Shown: piece after piece, positions 26,241 to 41,872 of the stretch
Layout: each line of letters starts with the position of its first letter
Position numbering within the stretch: position 1 is the first letter of the stretch
Source of the DNA: Nageia nagi
Taxonomy: Eukaryota; Pinophyta
Length of the DNA: 64,000 nt
Assembly (NCBI GenBank): GCA_050084985.1
Contig: JBITNC010000002.1
Location: 16,306,001-16,370,000 of the forward strand
Direction: 5' to 3'
Made by a program: the position numbers and the translations under genes
Notes under the pieces: model-generated
Seen by the model: the letters and a program-made list of their open reading frames with translations, nothing else
Told to the model about the DNA's origin: nothing
Databases searched by the model: none

Positions 26241-26990
26241 TCATTTTATGAAATCTTGTTTAACCAATGTATCAAGAACAATATCAATGCTTTTCAAAAA
26301 AAAAAGTACTTTCTCATTTTTTTTTAACTTATTATTATTAATATCTTTATCTTTTATGACATATTGCTTAGTGTTATTTGATTTTTGTTCATTTTGAGCC
26401 TTTATAATAGTTGGAAGAGTAATACATGATGCTTTTTGTAACAACTTTTCAATCATTTTGTGTAAAGGGTTATCCTTGTAATTGATATCTTCTAATTTGA
26501 ATTGAGGTAACACATAACTCGAAAAAGCACCTTTCAACTCATATTCATTAATAACCACTTACTTTTTTATCTTTTTTCATCCTTTCAGAAGATCACTAGA
26601 ACATCATTTCTCTTCTTGCTTATATTTGTAGAAATATCTAAATGTTACTAGAGTTTTCATATTATGCTTGAAATATGTCATAAATTGGCAAATAAGAGAC
26701 TTGTGGTTATCAATACATCTTTCATGAAGATAATAATACCATTTCAATACTTTATTTTTCAAACTATTGCAAAATAACTTAGCAAACATATCTTCATCAT
26801 TAATGAACTTGATAGCATATCCCTAATATTTTTTAATATGCATTTTAGGATCTTAGGAACCATAAAATTTTACAAACTTGATATTCCTTTTTCCTATCTA
26901 TACTTTGTTAGTAATCCATTCATACAAAGGTCTTTTCAAGCTTGTAAAATCATTAGCAATTAAAGGAGGTGGTATCTTTTTGAGTTGGTT
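26241..26990 (-). pseudogene. Ty3/gypsy gag relic (second family)
   Basis: On the minus strand the gag core is readable in order. KFYGS-DPKMHIKKY lies at about 26,875-26,830. FINDEDMFAKLFCNSLKNK and VLKWYYYLHERCIDNHKSL follow, then FKHNMKTLVTFRYFYKYKQ (26,789-26,604). This is the retrotransposon gag domain of gypsy elements (DG-GDP..hl..y, ..LF..SL.g.Al.WY). A further open stretch of about 105 residues (26,558-26,241) continues on the same strand in a decayed linker. Stops and frameshifts separate the pieces. Neither a zinc knuckle nor pol follows to the left, so the element is truncated. It is unlike the gag at 1.3-3.8 kb and the one in the 45.6-51.6 kb element. Confidence 0.7.
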
Positions 26991-31676
<4,686 letters not shown>

Positions 31677-31785
31677 CGATACGGATCGACTGATAGGAAC
31701 TGCGAGCCGTTGATAAACCCATCAGCATTGGAGGGCGGAGATTCAATGGCGCCCTCCAAATTTCGAACTGAGGCGTCTGTATAAA
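31677..31785 (+). promoter_or_regulatory. Histone H3 proximal promoter
   Basis: Elements shared with the second H3 promoter define this region. CGATACGGATC (31,677-31,687) is close to the plant histone octamer CGCGGATC. A 25-nt block (31,707-31,731) starts CCGTTGATAAACCC and ends CATTGG, an inverted CCAAT box; its CCGTTG core resembles Myb/MSA-type or histone nonamer sites. A TATAAA box lies at 31,780-31,785. The predicted start site is near 31,810, giving a leader of about 85 nt. Factor assignments are inferred from motif resemblance. Confidence 0.75.
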
Positions 31786-31832
31786 GCCGCCAAATGCCCA
31801 TCTCATCTCATCGGTCTCATTCATAGCACTAA

Positions 31833-32306
<474 letters not shown>

Positions 32307-32335
32307 AAACCTCCTTGCTATTTCACTTCTATTAC

Positions 32336-32351
32336 GGTGTGTTTCCACACC
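32336..32351 (+). promoter_or_regulatory. Histone-type mRNA 3' stem-loop of H3 copy 1
   Basis: The sequence GGTGTG-TTTC-CACACC is a perfect 6-bp stem with a TTTC tetraloop, followed directly by ACCA (32,352-32,355). It starts 29 nt after the stop codon. Stem length, loop length and sequence, the two basal G-C pairs, the ACC flank and the distance from the stop all match the metazoan histone mRNA stem-loop bound by SLBP. The inner stem pairs differ from the animal consensus. The function in this plant is inferred. Confidence 0.75.
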
Positions 32352-32389
32352 ACCATCTTCTCTACGAGGGTTATGTTACCTGGGCCTTA
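32352..32389 (+). promoter_or_regulatory. Conserved block downstream of the H3 stem-loop
   Basis: These 38 bases are identical in the second H3 gene (53,497-53,534), after which the two sequences diverge at once. The block contains a purine-rich core (cgaggg) 17-22 nt after the stem, near where animal genes carry the U7-binding histone downstream element. A role in 3'-end processing is a hypothesis. Confidence 0.5.
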
Positions 32390-32839
32390 TTTTTGTCCTT
32401 ATTATTAACATATTACTGTTTTGTGAATGTTGGGTTGTTTGTTGATCTTTAAGCATGTCTGGGAAGGTTTTTAGCGTTTTTTCGTAGCACACCATTATGG
32501 TTAGTGGCTCATTTTGGTTGAGTATATTCCTGTAGATTGACTCTGCATATCTTTGTACATTATTTGTTAAAGTGTACGTTTTTGCAAAGAGTTTATGTAA
32601 TGTTACACAATAATGTTAGAGAAATTTCTCTTTAGGCTTCATGTGCTCCGCTTTTGATCTTTTACAGATTGATTACTACCGGTGATCTGTTGATTTGAAG
32701 TTTTTATCTTCTTAGAGTAAGGAATTTTTTTATGTTTAAGAGCTAAACATATTGTAGGGATTTTTCTAGGAATTTTAAGTACCTGTTTTTTAATTTTTTC
32801 GTTAGCAAGAAATGCCAAATTGTTAACTCAGACATTTCC

Positions 32840-32960
32840 TACTGTCTTACAAAGTAAGCTATCCATAGATGTTTGGATACATTTTTACTAAGATAAATGA
32901 TTGCATTTGATATTGTAGTAAGAAAAATAATGAATAGATTTAGGTTTTATTAACTTCTGT
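32840..32960. repeat. Duplicated 3' flank of the H3 locus, copy 1
   Basis: The stretch 'ctgtctta...gtaagctatcc...tgtttggata...' to 'agtaagaaaaataatgaatag' aligns with 54,007-54,105 at the same relative distance from the second H3 gene. The duplication that made the two H3 genes therefore included at least about 0.7 kb of 3' flank. No gene is visible in 32,390-33,040. Confidence 0.65.
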
Positions 32961-33040
32961 ACTTGCCAAAAAATACTTATTTGGATATATTGGCTAAAGT
33001 GTGCAATTGAAGAGTTTCTTTTAACTGACTCTTACAAGAT

Positions 33041-34000
33041 CCATAACAGAACAGAGAAATCATCTATTGTGAATATGATCAAACAAAAGATCACATAGCA
33101 AATTAATGTAAAAGAATGAGAAATAAGATTCAATACTTGGTAAAAGATAGGAAATGTTTGCATCTAACACATCTATTTTTAAATAATAATAATAAAATGT
33201 TGAAACTGTGTATCAAACGCTTTTTATAAAATAATAATAAGAAAATAATTAAAATATTTATTCTTAAATAATAGTTAAAAAGAAAGGAAATATATCTTTC
33301 TTTAAGATAAAAGAGATATTATATAATTTTTTTTTAATTCAATAGAAAAAATAATTTAATCATATTAATGTGTTTATTCAAAATCTTTCAAGGTTTTCAG
33401 TGATTGGGATGGTTTTTTCATGCAAAGAGAAAGTTTAAAATGACAATAAATCCAAAATAACTATAGAAATGGTCAAATGTTTTAAGGGTTTAAAAAAAAC
33501 ACATCATTAAATATGAAGTTGCAAGTGTAGAATATCATAGGGGTTTTAAAAATATATGAGAAAAATGAATTATGTTCCTTCAAATTTTACAATCTTTCAA
33601 GTATTGATTAATCAAACTTTGGTATTATTTATTTAGGTAAATGTGTTTATAAATTAGTTAAAGGTCATTTGTTGATTTTAACTTTTTATTGAATAAATTA
33701 ATATAAAAATAATAGTATTTCAGTTTTGAACATAATAAAATAGTTTACAAGTACATATCAAATGATGTGTGTATAAGATCATCTAATGTCTCTTAATTAA
33801 CTATTTTTATCTAAGCTTTTTAATTTTTTGTAAAAAAATATATTATATAAGATTAATCTATCAATATAAAAAAAAACCTTAAAAAGTATTGTGAACATAT
33901 AGATTCAACAATGTTAAGATCTCATAATCCTTTTAAGAGTTTAGCAATTCAAAATTCTCTAAAATATAGATTGTAAGTTTTTATATTGGTTAATATACAC
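33041..34000 (+). repeat. Unclassified dispersed repeat R, copy 1
   Basis: This ~1-kb AT-rich repeat recurs at 39,045-39,975 and, in part, at 57,880-58,480, all in the same orientation. Anchors are 'gatcacatagcaaat' (33,098), 'tttaaaatgacaataaatcc' (33,433) and 'aagattaatctatcaatata' (33,850). There is no coding capacity and no recognisable termini. Confidence 0.65.
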
Positions 34001-35479
34001 AATTTAATTAGTACTATTGAGGTTTTAATGTGGATAACAAACTCTTGGTAAGTTCATGCATGTCATGATGGTCTTCTCAATTGTGGTTAATTTTGACTTC
34101 ATTAATTGTTAGCTTCCAAGGCTATTTTTCTAACTCTTCTTTCTTCTTCTAACCATTGGAGGGGTAGGGATTATGTTAATAGCCTCATTCCTTTGGAGGG
34201 GTAGGGATTTTGTTAACAACATCCTCCATGATCTCTTGTAGATTTGTTACCTCTTTGAATGATGTTGCTTAATTACTTCTTCCACCTTCTACGCTTTGAT
34301 TGCCTCCTTTTCCTCTTGCAATTTTGTTACCCTTTTCTTTTGTTGCTTTCTTAATCCTTTTAGTCTTCTTAATTAAGGGTTTTGGCAACTTAGAATCCTT
34401 CTCATCGAATTCATTATTGTATTTCATGATCTTCATCTTAAACTTTTTATTAATTCTTGTTGACATTCAAAAGTCTATAGTCAATCTTTGCTCCACCAAA
34501 ATAGAAACTTTCCTCCTTTTACTAACAACAATATTATTCTCCTCATCCTCTGACTTTGGCACCTTTTCAACTACCACCTCCCTCCCTTTCCTAGGTTCAA
34601 TACCTCTTCTCCTGGTTCTTAGAAGCAAATGTGTTTTGAGAAACTAAGAAGCCACTTTGGAACAAGAAGGTTGTGAAATGAAATGACTCATTATGGCAAA
34701 TAGAATTCAAAATTACAACATGATAGTTGAAAATTCACTTGTACTTACCATCCAACGTTAGATACTTCATAACTACCTTTGTAACTTTGTCCTAAGGCTT
34801 GAGAAGGGATTCATGAGTGATTCCAAATTGAAGCCAATAAAATATCTCTTCCCCCTCCAAGAACTTGGTCAATTATTCTATTTGTTTAGTTTTGGTCCTA
34901 TGAATGAACTCGATTAGCTTGAAACCTTCACAATGAAGTGAGATGATATTACAAAATGCAACCCCTCCACCTTTACTTGACCTTGATTCCATGAGTTACT
35001 AATTTACCATTCCTTTATTAAACCTATTAAACCTCCTAAAGTATTGGAGCAACCTAGATGAATCCATAAGTGCGATTATATCCCCTTCTATCGCAAAAAT
35101 AAAGGGCTCTATCTCAATTAGTTCTCCTCCCGTCATTAATTCTTTCAATACAAAATTTTGTACTAACTCGATCCAGATAACCAAACATAGGTTTCTTTTG
35201 TAGCACACTCCCTTTGCCTCTTTTGTAAATTAACATCATTTTGTACCTCTACCTATTCTTAGCATGAGCCATATTTCTCATCGAGGTCTTCTCTCCCATG
35301 CAAAGTAGTGTTAACCAAGTGTTGGCAAATTGTGCTAATACTTGTAATTATTAAATGAATCCCCATCTCGACAATCATAACTTAAAAGAGGAGTGGATCG
35401 AATTTTTGTTGTATTACTCATTATCGATTTCAATAAAACCCTATTGCCCTTCTAGGGGTCAATCTTCTCTATTTTCTTG
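34001..35479 (-). other. Unassigned region with minus-strand open stretches
   Basis: Two minus-strand open stretches are present. One encodes a Lys-rich peptide (34,466-34,269, KKTKRIKKATKEKGNK). The other is a mixed-composition peptide (35,208-34,999) whose frame continues imperfectly to about 34,750. They lie downstream of the LINE ORF2 relic on the same strand and could be the ORF1 region of another retroelement copy, but I see no diagnostic domain. Confidence 0.35.
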
Positions 35480-38400
35480 TAATAAGGAGGAATTCTATAG
35501 GAAAGTATAATTTCTATATAGTCAACTTTGAACAATTACTACACAGTTTGCTATATAATCTATTGCTCCATTACCTTCTCTATAGATACGTTGGATAGTA
35601 AAGGAATCCATATAATCATTGTCCATCTAACCTCTCGATCTTCCTTAATTGCTTTAACTATATTCATGGTCTCTTATCGACACTTGACGAAAACCTTCCT
35701 CCTAGTTAATATTCATAGTTAGTAAATAGGATCTTACTTCAACAAAGTGGTTAATTTAGATTCCTAGTTGTTACATAAAATCTAGTAAAACCTTACCTTT
35801 GTTATCTTTAAACATGCCTCTTGCCCCACCCTCTCGAGGATTTCCTTTAGTAGCTCTACCAAAGTTCACCTTTATCCACTATGCGTCTGGCAGTTTCCAT
35901 CAAACTTGATCTCTTGGACTAGGGTTCTAGGTTGGTTGCACAACATCCACTCCTCAATTTTTAGGTACACGATGATCCAAAACACTCACATTTCCTTTTT
36001 TAAAGAAGAATAATTTCCAAATCTCTAATAAGGCACTATTAATCCTCACTCCTACTGACATAACACCCAACTTCTTATCCTCAAAGATTCATTGATTCCT
36101 CTCATTCCAAATGAAGGAACTAACACTAACACTTAATTCCTAAACTACCAAGATCACATGGAATCTCACTCATTCAACATTAAGAACTCAAGCATAAACA
36201 CTCTCACAAGATAACTCAAGATATAAAATGGTTCCTCCAACTAGGAGTAAATCCACTAATTAGATCTTACTTCATTCACAAAGATAACTCTCTTACAATC
36301 CTCTATAACTTCTCTTAAACACTATCCTAGAGCATAACTTTGCTTCACAAATTAGTGAGTGATCACAAAGAAGGGGCCTTCTATTTACAGGCCAAAATCC
36401 CCCTTTGGATCACCCTTTTAACCAATGTACAAAGGCATGACATGCAACTCCCTTTTACCCAAGGGGCATACTCATGACATAGAGTGTATGACAAGTTACA
36501 TTATCATATTCACTTAAATATTTAAGGTATCTAGTGATACCATTAAGTATTAGTGAATTTACAAAGAGAATTATTACAAACCTTACAATAATGCATTATA
36601 CATGCCAACACCAAATATCCCAAATGAAATGAGGTAGACTTATTCCCATAACCAAGATAACATCTTAGAGTAAAAGGGACTAATCCAACTAACACAAAAC
36701 TTTGCTATGTTGAAAGGTCCTACCTAAGCTACTTCAAATTTAGACAAAAAAAATGGAGAAAACCTCTTTAGAGAAACACAATAGGAAAAAAATATATAGT
36801 TCACTATTTTAGCGTCTTGTTCATATAGGAGGCACTTGTTCACTATTTAAATTTTTTTTCCCTAAATTATCAATCGTTAGAATTCTATTTAAAAAAGAAA
36901 ACTAGAACAAAAAGATAATTTTAGGGGTTAAATTCTTAATCCAAATGTAAGATTTGGGGAGCCATCTAGGAAAAGCAATATGAATCAATCCATAGGCTAT
37001 TTTTACAATATATTGCTCTTTACTATTCCTAATCCACACCTTTTCATCCCTTCCTCTCAAGGGGTTAATTGGGAAGATTTAGAGAGCTTCTTTCAATTTT
37101 TTTTTGTGGTCTTTGTTCATCAGGAGTAAGGTCATTGATTTGAAATTATTTCCATTATGAAGTTTTCAACTTTATGCCCTATTACATTAGAGAGGTTCAT
37201 CTATAGTTTTTGGAACAATGGGATATTTTCTAAGGGTTCCTTCTTTAACCATGCATCCTTCCAAAAGTCCACCTTCCTATAATTTTCTATTCTCCATATG
37301 ATGCCCTTCCAAATTATCTCCTTGCAGGATACCAAGCTATTTCGAAAATAAGAACCTTTGGGGACATTATTTGTCTATAAGAAATCTTGGTTGCCATGCA
37401 AATACTTGGCCTTTAAATTTTTAACCCAATTCAAATAGTCATTAATATTCAAAAGTTTCCATCCCATTGTACCAATTAGATCCCTATTTATTTTTTCAAT
37501 CTTCTTTAGTATTATTCCCCATATTCCTTTCTAGAGTAAACTTGATCCCAAGCTACTAGGCATAGCCTTATTCGTTCCTTTTTCTTCATCCAAATGAAAT
37601 TCCTTTAGATTTGTTTGATTAATCGTTTAATCTTATTATACATTTTGAACATAGACATGAAGTACATTGAAATACTTTGGAGGGTTGATTGATCCAACTA
37701 CTCTTTCTTATCATGACTTAAAAGGGTGTATTTCCAACTTACCAGTTTCTTAAATATGTGGTCCACCATCGGATTCCAATAAGTGGATAACATTCTTCCT
37801 TTGAACATTGACATTCTAAGATATGTGGTAGGTAGGCTATCAACTTCATACATCAAAATAACAACTATTCAAAGACTCCTTTTTGGAGTATTTAGGAAGT
37901 ATAATTTGCTCTTGTCGAAATTAATTTTTTAACCAACTTCTAATTCATATTTTCTAAGGATATTTCTGAGCTCTTTAGCTTGAGGAACATATGCTTCAAA
38001 CATAATGATAATATCATCAATGAACTTCTGGTGGGAGACAAGATTTGCTGACATAATTGGTTTGAATACAATTAATCTCTAATCTATAATTGAAAAAAAA
38101 CTATATTCCTTCCCAATGCGTTTGCTAAAATGATAAATAGCTATGGTGAGAGGGTGTCCCCTTGTCGTAACCCCCTTTCAGAAGCAAAGTATCCTATAGA
38201 GGATTAATAATTAAAAGTAAAAATATAGGAGAAGATATGTAACTATAGGTAAATTTTGAACCCATTGATTGTAGAATCCAAATATTTATAGAATTTTAGA
38301 TAGGAAGTCCCATGAAACCCTATCATAAGCTTTATTCATGTCCAATTTAATCACCTTGCCCGCTTATTTACTTTGATCCATAAAATGCAAAACTTCATGA

Positions 38401-39010
38401 ATGGTTATAATGCAATCCAAAAAGTATCTTCCCTTAACAAAACCTCCCTAATTAACATCTATGATAAAATGTAGTATTACTTTCAGTATAGTTGCAATAG
38501 TCTTAGTTAGAATCTTTATAAGTGTGTTACACATACTTATAGGATGATATTGATGAAATCTCATAACTTCTACCAATTTGGGGATAAGAACTATGAAGGT
38601 ATACTTAACATCCTTTGAAACCTCAAGCAATTGTTGGGCATTTTTAATCACCTCCATGATATTCCCCTTATTAGGGCATATAAATGTTGAAAGAAATCTA
38701 TAGGAAATTTGTATGGGCTTGGTGATCTCTCCTCCCAAGTCAAAAGTCACTTTACGGATTTCCTCCTCTAGGAATGGACCAATTAAATACAAATTTATAT
38801 TTTTTGTTACCAACCTTGGGATCACTTGAAACATTGTGTCATTCTAATAAGGATATTCCACCCCTGGAAGATTTTGGAAATGCCTTACTACTTAAGATTT
38901 GATCTCTTCAAGTTCTCCAATTCTTACTCCATTTCCCTTCACTATTTCCTTCATTTTATTTTTACTTATATTGCACAAGGTAGAGTCTATGTAACAAAAT
39001 CTTTCAATAT
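35480..39010 (-). pseudogene. L1-type LINE ORF2 relic (RT to RNase H), split by a solo LTR
   Basis: On the minus strand RT starts near 39,000-38,840 (KMKEIVKGNG, then VVRHFQNLPG). The stretch 38,834-38,448 gives FLEEEIRKVTFDLGG, TFIVLIPKL and RFHQYHPISMCNTLIKI, the hallmarks of plant LINE RT. The catalytic motif follows at about 38,030 as KFIDDIIIMF (usually FADD). The domain continues to YLRMSMFKGR near 37,800. The C-terminal motif W-IW-ERN-IF flanks the solo LTR insertion (36,107-36,615). Further on, an RNase H domain is readable: WIKVNFGRATKGNP at about 35,880-35,830 and IYREGNGAIDYIANC near 35,590-35,540. LINEs of this type copy themselves by target-primed reverse transcription. Stops and shifts are numerous, and the endonuclease and ORF1 are missing, so this is a 5'-truncated dead copy. 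Confidence 0.85.
36112..36610 (-). mobile_element. Solo copia LTR with perfect target-site duplication
   Basis: The 499-bp solo LTR begins TGAAGGAACTAAC and ends GCATGTTGG on the reverse (plus strand ...CATGCCAACA), that is TGTTGGCATG...CA on its own strand. The direct repeat CCAAA flanks it at 36,107-36,111 and 36,611-36,615. It shares blocks with the copia LTRs at 644, 13,306 and 20,436 ('agatataaaatggttcctcc', 'aaggtatcta'). No internal sequence remains, which indicates LTR-LTR recombination after insertion. It sits within the LINE ORF2 relic. Confidence 0.92.
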
Positions 39011-39044
39011 CTATAACAAATTTTTTTTATCATACTGTGTAAAT

Positions 39045-39975
39045 GAGAAAAAAAAATCACATGGCAAATAAATGTGAAAGAAAGACAGATAAGATCCAAA
39101 AATTGATAAATGATATGAAATATGTGTATCTAATATTTATTCTCAAATAATAATAAAAAGAAAGGAAAACATATGTATCCAACATCAAAAAACAAAATAT
39201 ATCCAATGTCTATTCTTAAATAATAACAAAGTAGATAATAATAATAAAAATCATGTTCATATGTACAATTAATTAGAATGTAGTTTTCCATGCAAAAAGG
39301 GAAGGTTTAAAATGACAATAAATCCAATAATAATAGAAATTGTATGAGCATATTCAAATTTCACAAGCTTCTAAATATTAATAGACCAAACAATTTTAGA
39401 AAAGAAAACTTACCTCTTCTTGTTGAACAATCCAACATGAAAATAATAGTATTTGAGAATGAGACAAACAATCCAACATAAAAATAGCAATATTTGAGAA
39501 TGAGAAGGAATATCAAATATGAAAATAATAGTATTTGAGAAGAACTAATGTATGGAATTAATATCTAAACTCCTAACTTCCATTGTTGCATCATATAAGG
39601 TCAATTATTTTTTCAATGAGAAGAAGTAATTCTACAACTATCAACTCCCATTGTTACATCATGTAAGGTCACCTACTTTGTCACTTTTAATTAGGTAAAC
39701 CGTGGATTTATTCCATCAATAACATGCCATCAATGTCATGTATGAAGTTTTGAATATAATATAATTTAAAATAATATATAATGCCTCATAATGAAGTTAC
39801 CTTATTTAAGATTTTTAATTTTACATATAGAAAATATATTATCTAAGATTAATCTATTAATATAACAAAAAGTCTTTTAAAAGGTTAAACATATAGATTA
39901 AATAATATTAAGACCCTATAATCCCTCCAAGACTTTGAGGGACCAAAATTCTCTAAAATATAGATTTTCCAAGCT
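39045..39975 (+). repeat. Unclassified dispersed repeat R, copy 2
   Basis: It aligns with 33,041-34,000 from 'atcacatggcaaat' to 'ctctaaaatatagatt', with deletions and an insertion. Inside, about 39,430-39,535, a subrepeat of the form 'aacatgaaaataatagtatttgagaa' occurs three times. It begins close to where LINE similarity ends. Confidence 0.65.
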
Positions 39976-39982
39976 CTAAAAC

Positions 39983-40029
39983 TTAATGGTTAGAGTGCCC
40001 ATGATTTAAAAATAAGAGAAATTCAATCT
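39983..40029 (+). other. Degenerate tRNA-like (A-box/B-box) sequence
   Basis: TTAATGGTTAGAGTG (39,983-39,997) resembles a tRNA D-arm/A-box, and GAAATTCAATCT (40,018-40,029) resembles a decayed T-arm/B-box at plausible spacing. No acceptor stem can be formed. It may be a SINE or tRNA relic, but chance resemblance is possible. Confidence 0.3.
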
Positions 40030-40619
40030 AAGAAGTGACCCTCGCTTTCTATATTGCTTAAGGATGGTCCTAGGGGGATAGAATTTTGTAGCTACAAAGT
40101 AGTAGAACTTGGTATACATCAATAAGGAATTTCTATTTTTTTTTATATGTTTATAAAAATCATATAGGAAACAAGATTTAAGATATGATCCTAATCATTT
40201 TGAGAATGACAAAAATGAGTTCATGTCACACAACTTAATTAGATTAATCAACATAGTAAACTCAATTCAATCTCTTTTACTCTAATTTAGAGAATTGATA
40301 AAATAGGAATAATGTGAAAAAATATTTATATGGATCTCTCTTAAAATGAAGATTCTATACATAGCTTCCTCGGAAGTAATATTGAATTCCCAATATCCAA
40401 TATTAAATGATATTTTTAATAAACACTTTTAATGAGGATGGTGATTTTCAGCATACACAAGTTTATCTTTGTTACATAAACCTTTTTTTGTCTCAATTTA
40501 AATAGTAATTAGGTGATAAGGAGGATGGTGATTGATGGAGGTTTTCTTTTGATGTAGAATTAGGAATATTACCTACCCACCATAATTAAAGGATAAATAC
40601 ATATTATTAAATAAAGTTA

Positions 40620-41260
40620 TAATAGAAATCAACATCGAAATTGAGCAAGAACCTAAACCAATGAAAATATGAGTTTGACTTTCTAAGAAAGTGCAAGACA
40701 AGTATAAAAACTTATTAATAGAGTTTTTGTATGTGTTTTATTAGTCCTATAAAGATATGCTTGAGTTAGATCTTAAATTTATCATGCATAGCCTTGTCGT
40801 AGATGAAGATGTTAATCCTATCAAATAAAAATGAAAGAAAATCCACCGTAAGATTGTTCTACTTATCAAAGAGATAGAAAAATAGTTCAATGCTAAGTTC
40901 ATAAGAGTAATTGATTATTTTCTTTGGATTTCAAATATTATGCCTATAATAAACCCAAAGAAAAAATATAAGGGTTTTCACAAATTTTAGAGATATTAAC
41001 AAGACATGTTTAAGAAATAATTTTCTACTTCCAAACATATATGATTTTGAATTCTATAGTAGGTCATGAGATTCTCTCATTTATGGATGACTTTTCATAA
41101 TAACAAAAAGATAAAAATAATTTTGAAATTCAACATAAAATAATATTAATCACTCTTTTGAGCACATTTTTCTATATGATTATGCTCTTTAGACTTAACA
41201 ATGTCAAAGCAACCTTCCATAATGTTGATACACTAAGAGATCACCCATATTTGTTATATT
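40620..41260 (+). pseudogene. Ty3/gypsy reverse transcriptase relic (Tat/Ogre-like)
   Basis: Plus-strand fragments in order are EQEPKPMKI and YKNLLIEFLYVF, then SYKDMLELDLKFIMHSLVVD, then KIHRKIVLLIKEIEK, FIRVIDYFLWISNIMP, GHEILSFMDDFS (in a shifted frame) and LFRLNNVKATF. This follows the N-terminal half of the RT of gypsy elements of the Tat type (..LAVDP..KPVKQ.RR...., ..GFIR...Y..W.SN.V.V.). There are numerous stops and at least two frameshifts. The YVDD-containing part is missing because similarity stops near 41,260. The RNase H part resumes at 43,980 on the same strand, so the pieces are likely one element broken by later insertions. Confidence 0.75.
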
Positions 41261-41872
41261 TTTAAATTTTTACCATGGAAAAAATATTATGCAATTTTCA
41301 TTTGAAGAATACTTAGATTTATTAAGCAAATCATTGTTTTGCTTATAAATAATATGTTTAAAATTATTTTCCATGGTTATTATGTATCTAAACTTTTTAT
41401 TCCCCTAAAAATCTATGTATTAGTCTCGTGAGAAAATGGGTTGAAATTATTTTTATCGTATATTATAGTCTATATATAGTTTAATTAGTTGTAAATATTA
41501 TGATGATATTAAATTGCATTAGTGATAAATTTTCCAATTTGTTGAATTAGTTTGATACCTAAGTCCCTCATAAATTCAACAGTTAGAAGTTTGGTGTAAG
41601 ATTTTGATATGTGGTTTAAATCTTCTCCATAAATGGTATATTATCTTTTATGCTCTATAATAAAGGCCATGTTATCACTTCCTAACAATACTTGTTATTA
41701 GGCATTTCCTAACTAGGGGACTAATCACCCCACCTGATAACATGATAACTTGACATCCATGTACCTTCTTGTTGATCATTGTTTTCTTGAAAAACATATT
41801 CGTGATGTTATTTTTTCTTTTGTTGAGTATATTCTCAATGTGAATATGTAGAAACACATTCTCAATATGAAT
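41261..41872. other. AT-rich stretch without a gene
   Basis: Nothing recognisable is seen. It lies between the RT relic and a SINE-like sequence and may contain decayed gypsy sequence. Confidence 0.5.

Noticed and set aside
32390-32640. Canonical AATAAA-type polyadenylation signal for H3 copy 1
   Set aside because: Only degenerate AT-rich strings such as 'caataatg' are present, and plant signals are too loose to call by eye. Absence is not proof of a non-polyadenylated mRNA.
34300-34647. 115-residue plus-strand hydrophobic ORF
   Set aside because: It is the complement of Lys-rich minus-strand sequence, which produces Phe/Leu-rich frames; the minus strand is the more plausible coding side.
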